From assembly GCA_018267275.1 (NCBI GenBank), contig JAFDYV010000003.1:434001-498000 (forward strand): 64,000 nt of DNA. The letters run 5' to 3'. The position numbers were made by a program, and so were the translations under genes. The notes below the pieces were generated by a model. That model searched no databases, was not told the DNA's origin, and saw only the letters and a program-made list of their open reading frames with translations. The stretch's first letter is position 1. The number at the start of each line of letters is the position of its first letter. Of this stretch, positions 16,698-25,500 are shown one piece after another. Origin of the DNA: Bacteroidota bacterium (GTDB lineage: Bacteria > Bacteroidota > Bacteroidia > Cytophagales > Cyclobacteriaceae).

Positions 16698-17315
16698 ATG
16701 TTCTCCCAACTTAAAAATATCGACACCGCCTTCAAACACATGCGGCTCTTCACGATTGTCATCATCCTTTCCTGTGTGGCCATCTGCGGGTACACGATGT
16801 ACAAAAGTTTTGAGTGGGTACGTGAAACACAAGCCCGCATCTACATCCTCGCCAACGGCAAAGCGCTCGAAGCATGGTCGGCAGAACGGAAGGACAACAT
16901 CCCTGTGGAAGCACGCGACCACGTGAAGATGTTTCATTTTTACTTCTTCACACTAGACCCGGACGAAAAAGTCATTGAAGCAAACATCACCAAAGCCCTT
17001 TACCTGGCCGATGCTTCTGCAAAGCGTCAATACGACAATCTGAAAGAGAGCCGCTACTATTCCAATGTCATCTCCGGCAACATCAGCCAAGAGATTACGT
17101 CCGATAGCATCCGCATCGAAATCAACCAATACCCCTTTTACTTCCGCTACCACGGAAAGCAGAAACTGATTCGTACGTCTTCCATCGTCACACGAAGTAT
17201 CATCTCTGAAGGCTACCTGCGCAACGTCAGCCGCTCCGACCATAATCCTCACGGCTTTCTGATTGAGAAATGGAATACCCTCGAAAACAAAGATTTGAAA
17301 ATCGAAAACAGATAA
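16698..17315 (+). CDS. traK: TraK, conjugation protein (VirB8-like)
   Basis: 205 residues with one N-terminal membrane anchor (LFTIVIILSCVAICGYTMY, about 16-35) and a periplasmic domain. The start MFSQLKNIDTAFKHMR and the motifs RDHVKMFHFYFFTLDP and GYLRNVSRSDHNPHGFLIE are characteristic of the TraK family of Bacteroidota conjugative transposons. VirB8-like proteins connect the inner-membrane platform with the outer core. It lies directly after a heptamer array and 3 bp before the next gene. Confidence 0.9.
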   Translation: MFSQLKNIDTAFKHMRLFTIVIILSCVAICGYTMYKSFEWVRETQARIYILANGKALEAWSAERKDNIPVEARDHVKMFHFYFFTLDPDEKVIEANITKALYLADASAKRQYDNLKESRYYSNVISGNISQEITSDSIRIEINQYPFYFRYHGKQKLIRTSSIVTRSIISEGYLRNVSRSDHNPHGFLIEKWNTLENKDLKIENR

Positions 17316-17318
17316 CGC

Positions 17319-17822
17319 ATGGCAACGGACGACATAAAATCGGGAACGACAAGCTGGAAAGAGAAGGCGAACACAAAACTCCGCAGCGGTGTAACAATAT
17401 TCAACCATGCATTCAACGGCCTTTCGATGCAAGCAAAGAAAACAACACTGCTCAGCACCGGCACCTGCATCGCTGCCTTCTGCTTGCTTTCACTAAGGCA
17501 GGGATTTATGCCATCAAACGATACGTCTATAAAATTTGAATCTATGACCAAGCCACTGACACAACAACCGATGCAAACAAAGCCCGACACCACCGAACTG
17601 ATTCCCCTTGGCAAAATGAAAGGAGAAGTCAATGGAAAGTTTGAAGCCTTTTATGTGGCGATGGACAGGAGGGGGAACTTCTTTAAGAATGAAAACCCGG
17701 CTTACAGCAACGAACGCTGGAAAATGTCACCAGACTGGAAGCCGTTGTCCTACAACCAATTCATGGAATACGACAAGCAAATTCAGTTTCTGCCACTCAA
17801 GAGCAAACAATTAAAACCATAA
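17319..17822 (+). CDS. Small membrane protein in the traL position
   Basis: 167 residues. The N-terminal half is basic and leads to a single hydrophobic segment (about 45-62, LLSTGTCIAAFCLLSL); the rest is periplasmic with GKMKGEVNGKFEAFYVAMD and a Trp-rich patch. The position between traK and traM corresponds to traL in CTnDOT, but sequence resemblance is not obvious to me. It could be an accessory T4SS scaffold protein. It starts 3 bp after traK and ends 5 bp before traM, so it is clearly part of the operon. Confidence 0.65.
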   Translation: MATDDIKSGTTSWKEKANTKLRSGVTIFNHAFNGLSMQAKKTTLLSTGTCIAAFCLLSLRQGFMPSNDTSIKFESMTKPLTQQPMQTKPDTTELIPLGKMKGEVNGKFEAFYVAMDRRGNFFKNENPAYSNERWKMSPDWKPLSYNQFMEYDKQIQFLPLKSKQLKP

Positions 17823-17827
17823 CAACT

Positions 17828-19123
17828 ATGAAAACACATTCGCAACAATTCCTGCAAAAGAGAAAGTTGGCAATGGCATTGCCCATGCTCACCATGCCCT
17901 TTCTCACACTGATTTTTTGGGCGCTCGGTGGAGGCCAGGCCGTACCCGGACAAGCCGTAGCGAACATGCATACGGGTCTCAACCTCGAACTCCCCAGCGC
18001 CCATTTTTCTCCCGATGAGAAAACAGACAAGTTCAGTCTCTACGAAGCCTCACAGCGTGACTCGGCAGACTTGCTCGAAGCAGTAGAAAACGACCCCTAC
18101 TTCGAACTCAACACCATGGTGCTCGAAGAGAAAGACAAAGACCCATTGTTCGGAAGCGCAACCATGCCATCCATGAATGCATCGCATGACATGGACCCGA
18201 ACGAAGTAAAGGTGAACGAAAAACTGCAAATGATTTATCGTGAGCTAAACAAAGCACCCATCACATCACCGACTTCGCAATTGCAAGCGCAACAGGAAAA
18301 CATGGTTCCGCCTGTAGAACATGAACAGTTTAAAGAAGATGTCAACAAACTGGAAAGCATGATGGAAATGATGGCCAAGTCAGACGAACCTGACCCTGAA
18401 GTGGCGCAGATGAACAATGTGCTTGATAAAATTCTCGACATCCAACATCCGGAGCGCGTGAAAGACCGCATCCGTGAGCAAAGCGTTCAGCACAAAGAAC
18501 AAGTTTTCCCGGTGAGCTCAACCCCATCAGGTAGTGCAATCACTACGCTGGAGCCCTCACCAACATCATCCGCACCGCAAAATGATTCGACTGTCACCAT
18601 CGCGCTTTCGGAAAATAGTTTTTATGGATTGGAAGAAGAGTCAAATGCCCAAGCCGAATCCAACGCCATCCCGGCCGTTATCCACGACACACAAGAACTG
18701 GTGGCAGGCGCTACCGTCAAACTCCGCCTCACATCGGATATATTTATCAACGGACAACTCATCTCCAAAGACCAATTCATCTACGGCACGGCTGCTATCA
18801 ACGAAGAACGACTCACCATCGCTATCAACTCCATTCGTGTGGACAACTCATTGTTTCCCGTGGCACTCTCCGCCTACGACCTCGATGGGATGGAAGGCCT
18901 GTACATCCCCGGTGCCATCGCACGTGATGCCGCCAAGCAGTCATCCAATCAGGCAATTCAAAGTATGCAGTTCATGACGATGGACCCATCGCTCAGCGCA
19001 CAGGCCGCAGCGGCAGGTGTGGAAGCCGCAAAAGGGCTTTTCAGTAAAAAAGTGAAACTCATCAAAGTAACAGTGAAGGCAGGCTACCAGGTCTTATTGA
19101 AGGACAAGAACGCTCGGCAATAA
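17828..19123 (+). CDS. traM: TraM, conjugation protein (VirB10-like)
   Basis: 431 residues. One N-terminal membrane segment (about 18-35, MALPMLTMPFLTLIFWALGG) is followed by a long acidic, proline-containing periplasmic linker and a C-terminal domain (about 290-431) with LVAGATVKLRLTSDIFINGQ, GLYIPGAIARD and VKAGYQVLLKD. The order and motifs match the TraM family, whose C-terminal domain corresponds to VirB10 and spans the periplasm to the outer-membrane core. TraN, its VirB9-like partner, is encoded next. Confidence 0.9.
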   Translation: MKTHSQQFLQKRKLAMALPMLTMPFLTLIFWALGGGQAVPGQAVANMHTGLNLELPSAHFSPDEKTDKFSLYEASQRDSADLLEAVENDPYFELNTMVLEEKDKDPLFGSATMPSMNASHDMDPNEVKVNEKLQMIYRELNKAPITSPTSQLQAQQENMVPPVEHEQFKEDVNKLESMMEMMAKSDEPDPEVAQMNNVLDKILDIQHPERVKDRIREQSVQHKEQVFPVSSTPSGSAITTLEPSPTSSAPQNDSTVTIALSENSFYGLEEESNAQAESNAIPAVIHDTQELVAGATVKLRLTSDIFINGQLISKDQFIYGTAAINEERLTIAINSIRVDNSLFPVALSAYDLDGMEGLYIPGAIARDAAKQSSNQAIQSMQFMTMDPSLSAQAAAAGVEAAKGLFSKKVKLIKVTVKAGYQVLLKDKNARQ

Positions 19124-19136
19124 ATTGAAAATCATA

Positions 19137-19164
19137 AACCAGTATCCAGAAACAAGAAACTAAT
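19137..19164 (+). repeat. Heptamer array before traN
   Basis: Four 7-bp units of pattern AACnAGn (AACCAGT, ATCCAGA, AACAAGA, AACTAAT), ending 4 bp before the traN ATG at 19169. It is the same unit family as the arrays before traG and traK. Confidence 0.65.
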
Positions 19165-19168
19165 CAGC

Positions 19169-19999
19169 ATGACTATGAATCACTATAAATCAATCTTCCT
19201 CGCAATCGTTCTCGCGGCCGCACAAGTGGTTGCAACAGCACAAGACAACATCCGCACCTATCCGCTGGAGGTTACATTCAACAAAACATCCAGCCTCATT
19301 TTCCCCACCATCATCAAGAATGTTGACCGCGGAAGCAAAGACTTGCTGGCACAAAAAGCCAAAGGCATGGGCAACGTGCTGCAAGTGAAAGCCGGACGAA
19401 TTCGCTTTCCTGAAACGAGCCTTACCGTAATAACGGCAGATGGGGTCTTACACCAATTTACAGTCAACTATGTGGACGAACCAAAGACATTAAACTTCCA
19501 GATGCCAGCGGAACAAGGCAACGACAACGAGAAGCCGATTGTATTTGAAAACGAAATGACAGAAGATGACTTCAACCGATATGCGGAGTTTATCCTGTCG
19601 AGTCGAAAGTCGATTAGGTTTCAACAGACGGGGAAATACAAAGTAGCACTGGCGTTGAAAAGCATTTTCATCAAAGACAATACCATCTTCTTTCACCTAC
19701 GTGGGAAAAACACATCCAACATTAACTACACCATTGATTTCCTGCGCTTCTACATCCGCGACAATAAGAAGGTAAACCGCACGGCATCTCAAGAGGTGGA
19801 AGTCAAACCGTTTTTTGTGAATGCCACTCCCGTGGAAATCAAAGGGAAGTCCATCAACGACTGGGTATTTGCCGTGGACAAGTTCACGATACCAGATGCT
19901 AAGCACCTCGTGATAGAAATGTTTGAGCACAACGGGGGACGGCATCTTGCTCTTTCCATCAGTAATCGCACACTCGTCAAGGCACGTGCACTGCCTTGA
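19169..19999 (+). CDS. traN: TraN, conjugation protein (VirB9-like)
   Basis: 276 residues with a signal peptide cleaved near VVATAQD. The mature N-terminus (YPLEVTFNKTSSLIFPTIIK) is the typical TraN motif. The C-terminal half has the beta-rich pattern KYKVALALKSIFIKDNTIFF and WVFAVDKFTIPDAKHLVIEM. TraN is the VirB9-type partner of TraM in the outer-membrane core. ATG 19169 is used; ATG 19175 is equally possible and changes only two residues. Confidence 0.9.
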   Translation: MTMNHYKSIFLAIVLAAAQVVATAQDNIRTYPLEVTFNKTSSLIFPTIIKNVDRGSKDLLAQKAKGMGNVLQVKAGRIRFPETSLTVITADGVLHQFTVNYVDEPKTLNFQMPAEQGNDNEKPIVFENEMTEDDFNRYAEFILSSRKSIRFQQTGKYKVALALKSIFIKDNTIFFHLRGKNTSNINYTIDFLRFYIRDNKKVNRTASQEVEVKPFFVNATPVEIKGKSINDWVFAVDKFTIPDAKHLVIEMFEHNGGRHLALSISNRTLVKARALP

Positions 20000-20044
20000 T
20001 GTATTCATAAATCACTTTTAAGTAAACGTTAAATAAAAAATCCT

Positions 20045-20851
20045 ATGAACATCAAAAATTTTGAATTTCTGAGAGATGGTCTCAAGTACCTGGGCTTTGG
20101 AGAAAAGCTGGAAGGTGACTTGAAGGCAAACATCGAAAAGCAACCCGCTGACTTCAAACTCAACACCGAGAATGAATTCAAGCGCGGAGAAAAAACCGAA
20201 AAGGTGACCTACACCATCGACTTTCGCAAAGGCGACCAAGGTGACATGTACTTCCTGAATCGCTATCATGCCACGCTGAAAAACGAGGACGACCCAACCA
20301 AAGACAAAACGCAGACCTTCTACATCACCAAAAACCACGGCATCACCGCCAAGGAAGCGTACAATCTTTTGTCAGGCCGAAGCGTGAACAAAGACTTGAC
20401 AACGAAGGAAGGCCAGCCCTTTAACGCGTGGGTAAAACTCGACTTGGAAGGGGAAAAGGATAAGAACAACAACTTCAAAGTCGAACAGTACCACCAAGGA
20501 TATGGTTACGACCTCGACAAAGTGTTGGCGAAGCACCCCATCAAAGAACTGAATAACCCTGAACTGAAGGAGCGCATCATGCGGTCATTGGAAAAAGGCA
20601 ATACAACCTCAGTCACCATGATGAAGGACGGGCAAGAGCAAAAGATGCACATCGAAGCAAATCCTAAATTCAAAAGTGTGGATGTGTATGACCAGAACAT
20701 GAAACGGCAATACCAGCAAAATGAAAAACAAGGCAAGGAGACCAAGCAGGAGCCAGACAAGTCAAAAGACAAAAAGGAATCGGTCAAAGTAGAAGATGAT
20801 GACGACTCGCCCCGACAAACGAAAAAGAAAAAACGAGGAGTGGGCGTTTAG
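20045..20851 (+). CDS. ICE protein of DUF3945-like type, function unknown
   Basis: 268 soluble residues. The middle contains GITAKEAYNLLSGRSVNKDL, KLDLEGEKDKNNNFK and HPIKELNNPELKERIMRSLE, blocks I associate with DUF3945-type proteins common near the transfer and mobilisation genes of Bacteroidota ICEs. The C-terminal 50 residues are very basic and acidic (KETKQEPDKSKDKKE, DDDD, KKKKR), suggesting a disordered nucleic-acid-binding tail. It is the last gene of the tra operon, followed by a strong hairpin terminator. The function is not known to me. Confidence 0.65.
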   Translation: MNIKNFEFLRDGLKYLGFGEKLEGDLKANIEKQPADFKLNTENEFKRGEKTEKVTYTIDFRKGDQGDMYFLNRYHATLKNEDDPTKDKTQTFYITKNHGITAKEAYNLLSGRSVNKDLTTKEGQPFNAWVKLDLEGEKDKNNNFKVEQYHQGYGYDLDKVLAKHPIKELNNPELKERIMRSLEKGNTTSVTMMKDGQEQKMHIEANPKFKSVDVYDQNMKRQYQQNEKQGKETKQEPDKSKDKKESVKVEDDDDSPRQTKKKKRGVGV

Positions 20852-20864
20852 GAAAGTAGGAAGG

Positions 20865-20892
20865 GCCTGAAAATCATCAGGCTCTTTTTTTT
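20865..20892 (+). terminator. Rho-independent terminator of the tra operon
   Basis: Stem GCCTGA / TCAGGC (20865-20870 with 20877-20882), a six-base loop, then C and a run of eight T. It lies 14 bp after the last tra-region stop codon. Confidence 0.85.
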
Positions 20893-20902
20893 AAAGATGT
20901 GT

Positions 20903-21031
20903 GCAAGGCATGCGACAGGCCAGCACAATAGTGCGCCAGTGTAATCTTGACGAATGGTAGCGCACAGATGTGCTGCCAGAGGTGCGTCCGTATTTTTTAT
21001 TTAAGGTGACGCAGCCTGTCGCATGCCTTGC
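20903..21031. repeat. Nested inverted repeat with perfect 18-bp outer arms
   Basis: The left arm GCAAGGCATGCGACAGGC (20903-20920) is exactly complementary to 21014-21031, 93 bp apart. Inside it, 20921-20936 pairs with 20960-20975 (CAGCACA with TGTGCTG and GTGCGC with GCGCAC, with three unpaired bases between) around a 23-base loop. Confidence 0.85.
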
Positions 21032-21292
21032 TTCTCGAAACCACAATAAAATAATCGGGGCAGGTGAACCTCAGTCGGCTGCACTACGTTTCATTTCGTT
21101 GGGTTCGGCTTCCCCATGCAAGAGCGCATGATTGAGTCAGCATCCAAGCACACACACCTCTGCACCTGACCACAATCATCTGCGCTCACCCATGCAAGGC
21201 CGCACCACTCCATTACGCTTCGTTCCGCCTCCTTCGCTTCACCCGCCCCTAAGTTTTCTGGAAACATTTCTCCCCATAAGCAAAGGTGACCC

Positions 21293-21382
21293 CGGGCGGG
21301 AGTCGCCTCAAGGGCAAGACGAGTGCCGGATAGTTTGGTTGATTTTTTATTGTATCGGCACCCTTGACCCGACTCCAGCCCG
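21293..21382. repeat. Long imperfect hairpin, candidate oriT or structured RNA
   Basis: Positions 21293-21314 pair with 21361-21382 at 19 of 22 bases, and TGCCG-ATA (21324-21332, one bulge) pairs with TATCGGCA (21353-21360). The loop is T-rich. Confidence 0.7.
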
Positions 21383-21758
21383 TGCTCGTTGGCGGCTTAT
21401 GGGAAGCAATGATGGTAGCGTTCGATGTGCTACTGAAAGTCTGGTTCAATCAAGTTCTTTAGGTCTTACACGCTGGAATAAAATTCCGCTGGCTCTTGCA
21501 TTTGGATCCATCCTTGTTGTGGCTTTCACGAGTTACACAAATAGTCGTGTGGGTATGTTTCTCCATCAAATAAAAATGTCCTCTCCTGAAGGGCCATGTC
21601 TTTTTAATTCTGTCACAAAGGTAGGGTTCGATCGGAATACGCTGGCAAGGAACTACGGCATAAACGCGTGCCGCCCGCCTTGCCTTCATTTATTCCGTTC
21701 CTCCTTGCGCTGATTCCTCCCGAACCCCAATGGGTGCCATAATTAAATCAACAAGCTT

Positions 21759-22226
21759 ATGGAAACCCAACAAGAAAAAAATCGCATTCAGGTCGCTGAG
21801 ATTCAACTCTCCTACAAGACGAATGTCAAGCCTTCTGAGCGGCCAAAAATTTGCTCATCGAAAGATGCTTTCAACATCCTGCTGCAAACCTGGGATGATG
21901 AGAAAATAGAGTTTGTGGAGGAATTTAGAGTGATGCTCATCAATCGCGCTAACCGCGTATTGGGCATTGTAAACATTTCAACGGGTAGCAACACGGGTAC
22001 AGTCGCGGATCCCAAAATTATTTTCGCGGCAGCTCTCAAAGCGAATGCCTGTAGTCTGATAATGGCTCACAATCATCCTTCGGGCAACAGGCAGGCCAGC
22101 AAAGCTGACATCGACTTGAGCAACAGAATGCGGGCAGGTGGCAAGCTACTCGACATCGAAGTGCTTGACCACATCATCGTCACAACCGAAGGATATTTGT
22201 CGTTGATGGATGAAGGACTGATGTAG
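21759..22226 (+). CDS. RadC-like JAB/MPN domain protein
   Basis: 155 residues. The JAMM zinc motif HNHPSGNRQASKADID (H-x-H with downstream D) is intact and is preceded by the usual GTVADPKIIFAAALKANA block. The C-terminus ends in DHIIVTTEGYLSLMDEGLM, a standard RadC ending. It lacks the N-terminal helix-hairpin-helix of chromosomal RadC, so it is the short form frequent on ICEs and near restriction or defence genes. The biochemical role of RadC proteins is unsettled. It is the last gene before the attachment site. Confidence 0.88.
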   Translation: METQQEKNRIQVAEIQLSYKTNVKPSERPKICSSKDAFNILLQTWDDEKIEFVEEFRVMLINRANRVLGIVNISTGSNTGTVADPKIIFAAALKANACSLIMAHNHPSGNRQASKADIDLSNRMRAGGKLLDIEVLDHIIVTTEGYLSLMDEGLM

Positions 22227-22411
22227 TCGTCCATTTCATTGATTCGATTTGAACGATTTTGCTTTCGCATGTGCAGCCAATTCGTTATATTTATTACCAG
22301 AAATCGTTCTTTAAGTGTGTGGTGTAAAATCGATTTGGCCTTGTGACCAAGTCTGTGACCAATCGGTTTTGCTTGTTGTAACTAATTGAAATTAAATAGG
22401 TTATCGGAAGA
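22227..22411. other. Element end, non-coding, with two TGTGACCAA direct repeats
   Basis: This gap holds TGTGACCAA at 22342-22350 and again at 22354-22362, a 12-bp period. The repeats lie about 50-70 bp from the tRNA fragment, a location where tyrosine recombinases of mobile elements often bind arm-type sites. No gene is seen. Confidence 0.45.
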
Positions 22412-22435
22412 GTTCGAATCCCAGCGGGATCACCA
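22412..22435 (+). other. tRNA 3'-end fragment, putative ICE attachment site
   Basis: The sequence carries a T-loop TTCGAAT, the 3' T-stem strand CCCAG, an acceptor strand CGGGATC, discriminator A and CCA at 22433-22435. Upstream bases cannot form the partner strands: no CTGGG before the T-loop and no GATCCCG start within 100 bp. So only the 3' end of a tRNA is present, as expected where an element integrated into a tRNA gene and duplicated its end. The intact tRNA should be at the other end of the ICE. Confidence 0.75.
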
Positions 22436-22463
22436 AAAAAGCCTTGATAATCAAGGCTTTTTT
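22435..22463 (+). terminator. Terminator following the tRNA fragment
   Basis: A symmetrical hairpin: six A, then GCCTTGA, loop TAA, TCAAGGC and six T. It probably served the tRNA gene before integration. Confidence 0.8.
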
Positions 22464-22505
22464 CATTTCAACTTATTGCGTTTGTCGTTGTTTTTATTGA
22501 ATTGC

Positions 22506-25500
22506 ATGAAGAAACTCTGGAAATTTCTTATTGCGGCCGCGGCAATCCTGTTTGCGGTGCTGGCAATCGGCCTCGTAGGGTTATCTTACAAGCAAAAAGA
22601 AATAACCCAATGGGTAATTACTGAAGCGAACAAGAATTTTGAAGGCCATCTTCAGGTAGCCGACAGTCAAGTTTCGATCTTCCATGATTTTCCCTATTTG
22701 GATTTGGATTTAAAAGGGGTGCGTTTCTTTGCTACCAAAGACACCACCACTCAACCACTTTACGAGATAAAGGACCTATACCTTGGATTTAGTTGGCTCG
22801 ATTTAGTGCAATCGAATTTTGATGTACAACTGATCGATGTAAAAGGTGGTCACGTTGATGTTGTGCAGTATGCCAATGGTGACATCAATATTTTGATGGC
22901 GAAAAAAATAAGTCGTGATACAACAACGTCAAATTCTTCTGATAATGAGTTCCAAGTTCATCTGAAGAAGTTGATGATGGAAGACTTTAATATCAGCTTT
23001 GCGCGTCAAATCGATTCTACAGAATACCGAAGTCACCTACGGAAAGTTCAACTTTCCTTCAAGGCCAAAAAGGGTCATCTTGAACTTAAGACTAACACCT
23101 CTTTGGTTTTTACATTTCTCAAAGCCGGACAACCAACGTTCTTCCACGATAAGAATGTAACCTTTGAGGCTGACGTTGATTTTGACAGTACAACCCAAAA
23201 GTTAAACATCACAGAAGGTCATCTCGGATTGGAGGAAGCAAGATTTTCCGCGTTCGGCAGTCTTGTGCTTTCACAGCAACCAGATTTCGATTTGATGATA
23301 AAAGGTGAGAAACCAGATTTTACCCTCTTCACTTCGTTAGCACCACCAGAAGCCGCATCCATTATCAATCAATACAGCAACCAAGGAAAAGTCTTCTTTG
23401 AAGGAACCATTCGTGGGAAGGCCACCAAAGAAATACAGCCGCAAATCAATTTTAAATTTGGGTGTGCCGATGGTCTCGTGCAAAATGTGAAGGTAAAAAA
23501 ATCAATCGATCAACTTCAAATCACCGGATCGTTTACAAACGGCTCAGAACGCTCGCTGAGAACATCTGTTTTTGAACTCCGAAACTTTTCCTTCCGCCCA
23601 GATCGTGGGGAGTTTAAAGGCAATCTACTCATGCGCGACTTTACTAACCCACAAGTGGCCGTAAGCCTTACGTCCAATCTCGATTTGGATTTCCTCGCAG
23701 CATTTTTGCAATTACAGCAAATTGAAAAACTAAAGGGCAATGTTCAGTTGAATATGAACTTCAATGAACTGGTGGATATTCAAGCACCAGAAAATTCGCT
23801 GGTGCGACTGAAGGAAGGAATTGAAAGCGAGCTGATAGTTAAAGACCTTTCATTTTCGTTACCAAAACAATCGATAAAAATTGATAAGATAAATGCTCAC
23901 GCGCAAATGAAAGAAGGCAAATTTACCTTAGACTCATTGGCTATAAGAGTCGGCCAGTCAGACATTTCATTTAGTGGCATGGTAAGCGATTTACCCGCGC
24001 TTTTTCACAAGCCTAACAAAGACATCACAATGCGGCTAAATGTGAAGGGCAACAGACTACTATTGAATGCGTTGGCCACGGCAGATACCGCGCTAGCAAA
24101 ATCGATCGATGAAGAATTGGGTGACTATGAAGTAAAACTAGGCTTTACTACGTCTGTCGCCAAGCTAAAGAAATCGCCATTACCGTTGGGTGAATTTTAT
24201 GTTGATGACTTACATGCTAAATTGAAGGGCTACCCGCACACCCTGCACGATTTACGCGCTGACATCATCATAACCGACAGCTCTTTTCAAATGAAAGACT
24301 TTAGCGGGCAAATTGACCAATCTGATTTTCATTTCAACGGTAAGCTGGTAAACTACGCATTGTGGTTCGACTCCATTAAGAGAGGTGACACTCGTTTTGA
24401 ATTTGACTTTTTTTCACAACAACTGAAGCTGCACAATCTGCTTACTTACAAGGGCGAGAGCTACTTGCCGAAAGACTACCAAGATGAAGTAATAAAAGAT
24501 GTTCGCCTGCATGGTTACACCGATTTGTATTTTAACAACCAATTCAAATCGGCCGACTTACTGATCAGCAAAGTAGAAGGTAAATTGCGCGTTCACCCTC
24601 TTAAAATTGAACAACTGAAAGGCCGCATTCATTTTGAAGATGAACACCTGACAGTACAAAATCTATCGGCCAAAATGGGCACAAGCGATTTCAACATAAA
24701 CCTAGCTTTTTACACAGGCAAAAATCAAGAACTGAAAAAACGAGATAATAAATTCTCTATTCAATCCGGTTTTCTGAATTTAGATGAGCTGCTCAATTTC
24801 GATTTGGAGCAACCTAAGACTTCGGCCGACCATGCTAAGGCCTTCAATATCTTTGAAATACCGTTTACCGATATGCAATTCAATGCTGAAATTGGTAAGA
24901 TCAAACATCACCACATCTTATTGGAGCAAATGACAGCTGCGCTGCGCATGCAGCAAAACCACTACCTGTATTTTGATACAATTCAATTCAACACTGCAGG
25001 TGGCAAACTTGCAATGAAAGGATACTTCAACGGATCTGACCCCAAGAAGATTTACCTGAAGTCAAACTCAAAGTTCGAAAACATGAATCTCGATCAGTTG
25101 CTGTTCAAGTTCGATAACTTCGGGCAGGATGCCTTGGTGAGCAACAACCTCCATGGCCAGCTAACTGGCACCGTCAACAGCATGATACGCGTGCACCCCG
25201 ACCTGACACCCATTTTGAATGAAGGCGAGGCACACATGGACATTCAAATCTTAAACGGAAGCCTCAATAACTTTGCGCCTTTGCAAGCAATGGCCGGTTA
25301 CTTTAAAGACAAGAATATCAACCGGGTTCGTTTTGATACTCTTCAAAACACCCTAGACTTAAAAAATGGCGTGTTGAACATACCCGCGATGACAATCAAT
25401 TCATCGTTGGGCTTCATTGAACTACAAGGCAGCCAGTCGCTGGATTTGAAAATGGATTATCTCATCCGCATACCTTGGAAATTAGTAACCCAAGTGGGCG

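Larger units (their letters stand above)
20893..21758. other. Long non-coding ICE region with two large inverted-repeat structures
   Basis: About 866 bp without a convincing gene. The only sizeable open frame (21132-21713) has an unlikely Pro/Ser/Arg-rich composition and crosses the second hairpin. The region holds the nested inverted repeat at 20903-21031 and the long imperfect hairpin at 21293-21382. Such structured gaps in mobile elements often hold an origin of transfer, a replication origin or a structured RNA. Which applies here cannot be decided from sequence alone. Confidence 0.6.
1..22435. mobile_element. Right-hand part of a Bacteroidota integrative conjugative element
   Basis: This span carries a large DNA-processing helicase, a cargo operon, a co-directional tra operon of CTnDOT-like type IV secretion genes and a RadC-like gene. 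It stops at a tRNA 3'-end copy with CCA (22412-22435), after which ordinary chromosomal genes begin. All genes are on the + strand. No integrase, relaxase, coupling protein or intact tRNA is seen here, so the other end should lie left of the window. The order helicase, cargo, tra, RadC, att is consistent with known Bacteroidota ICEs. The boundary at the tRNA fragment is inferred from sequence and not proven by comparison with an empty site. Confidence 0.85.

Noticed and set aside
21132..21713. Open frame of 193 codons in the ICE non-coding region
   Set aside because: Its product is rich in Pro, Ser, Arg and Cys with no fold pattern, it crosses the long hairpin, and nothing supports a start site.
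22340..22435. Complete tRNA gene
   Set aside because: Only the T-loop to CCA part exists; no matching 5' acceptor strand, D arm or anticodon arm is present.
22386..22505. Upstream extension of the AsmA-like gene
   Set aside because: It would translate the tRNA fragment and terminator; ATG 22506 gives a proper membrane anchor.
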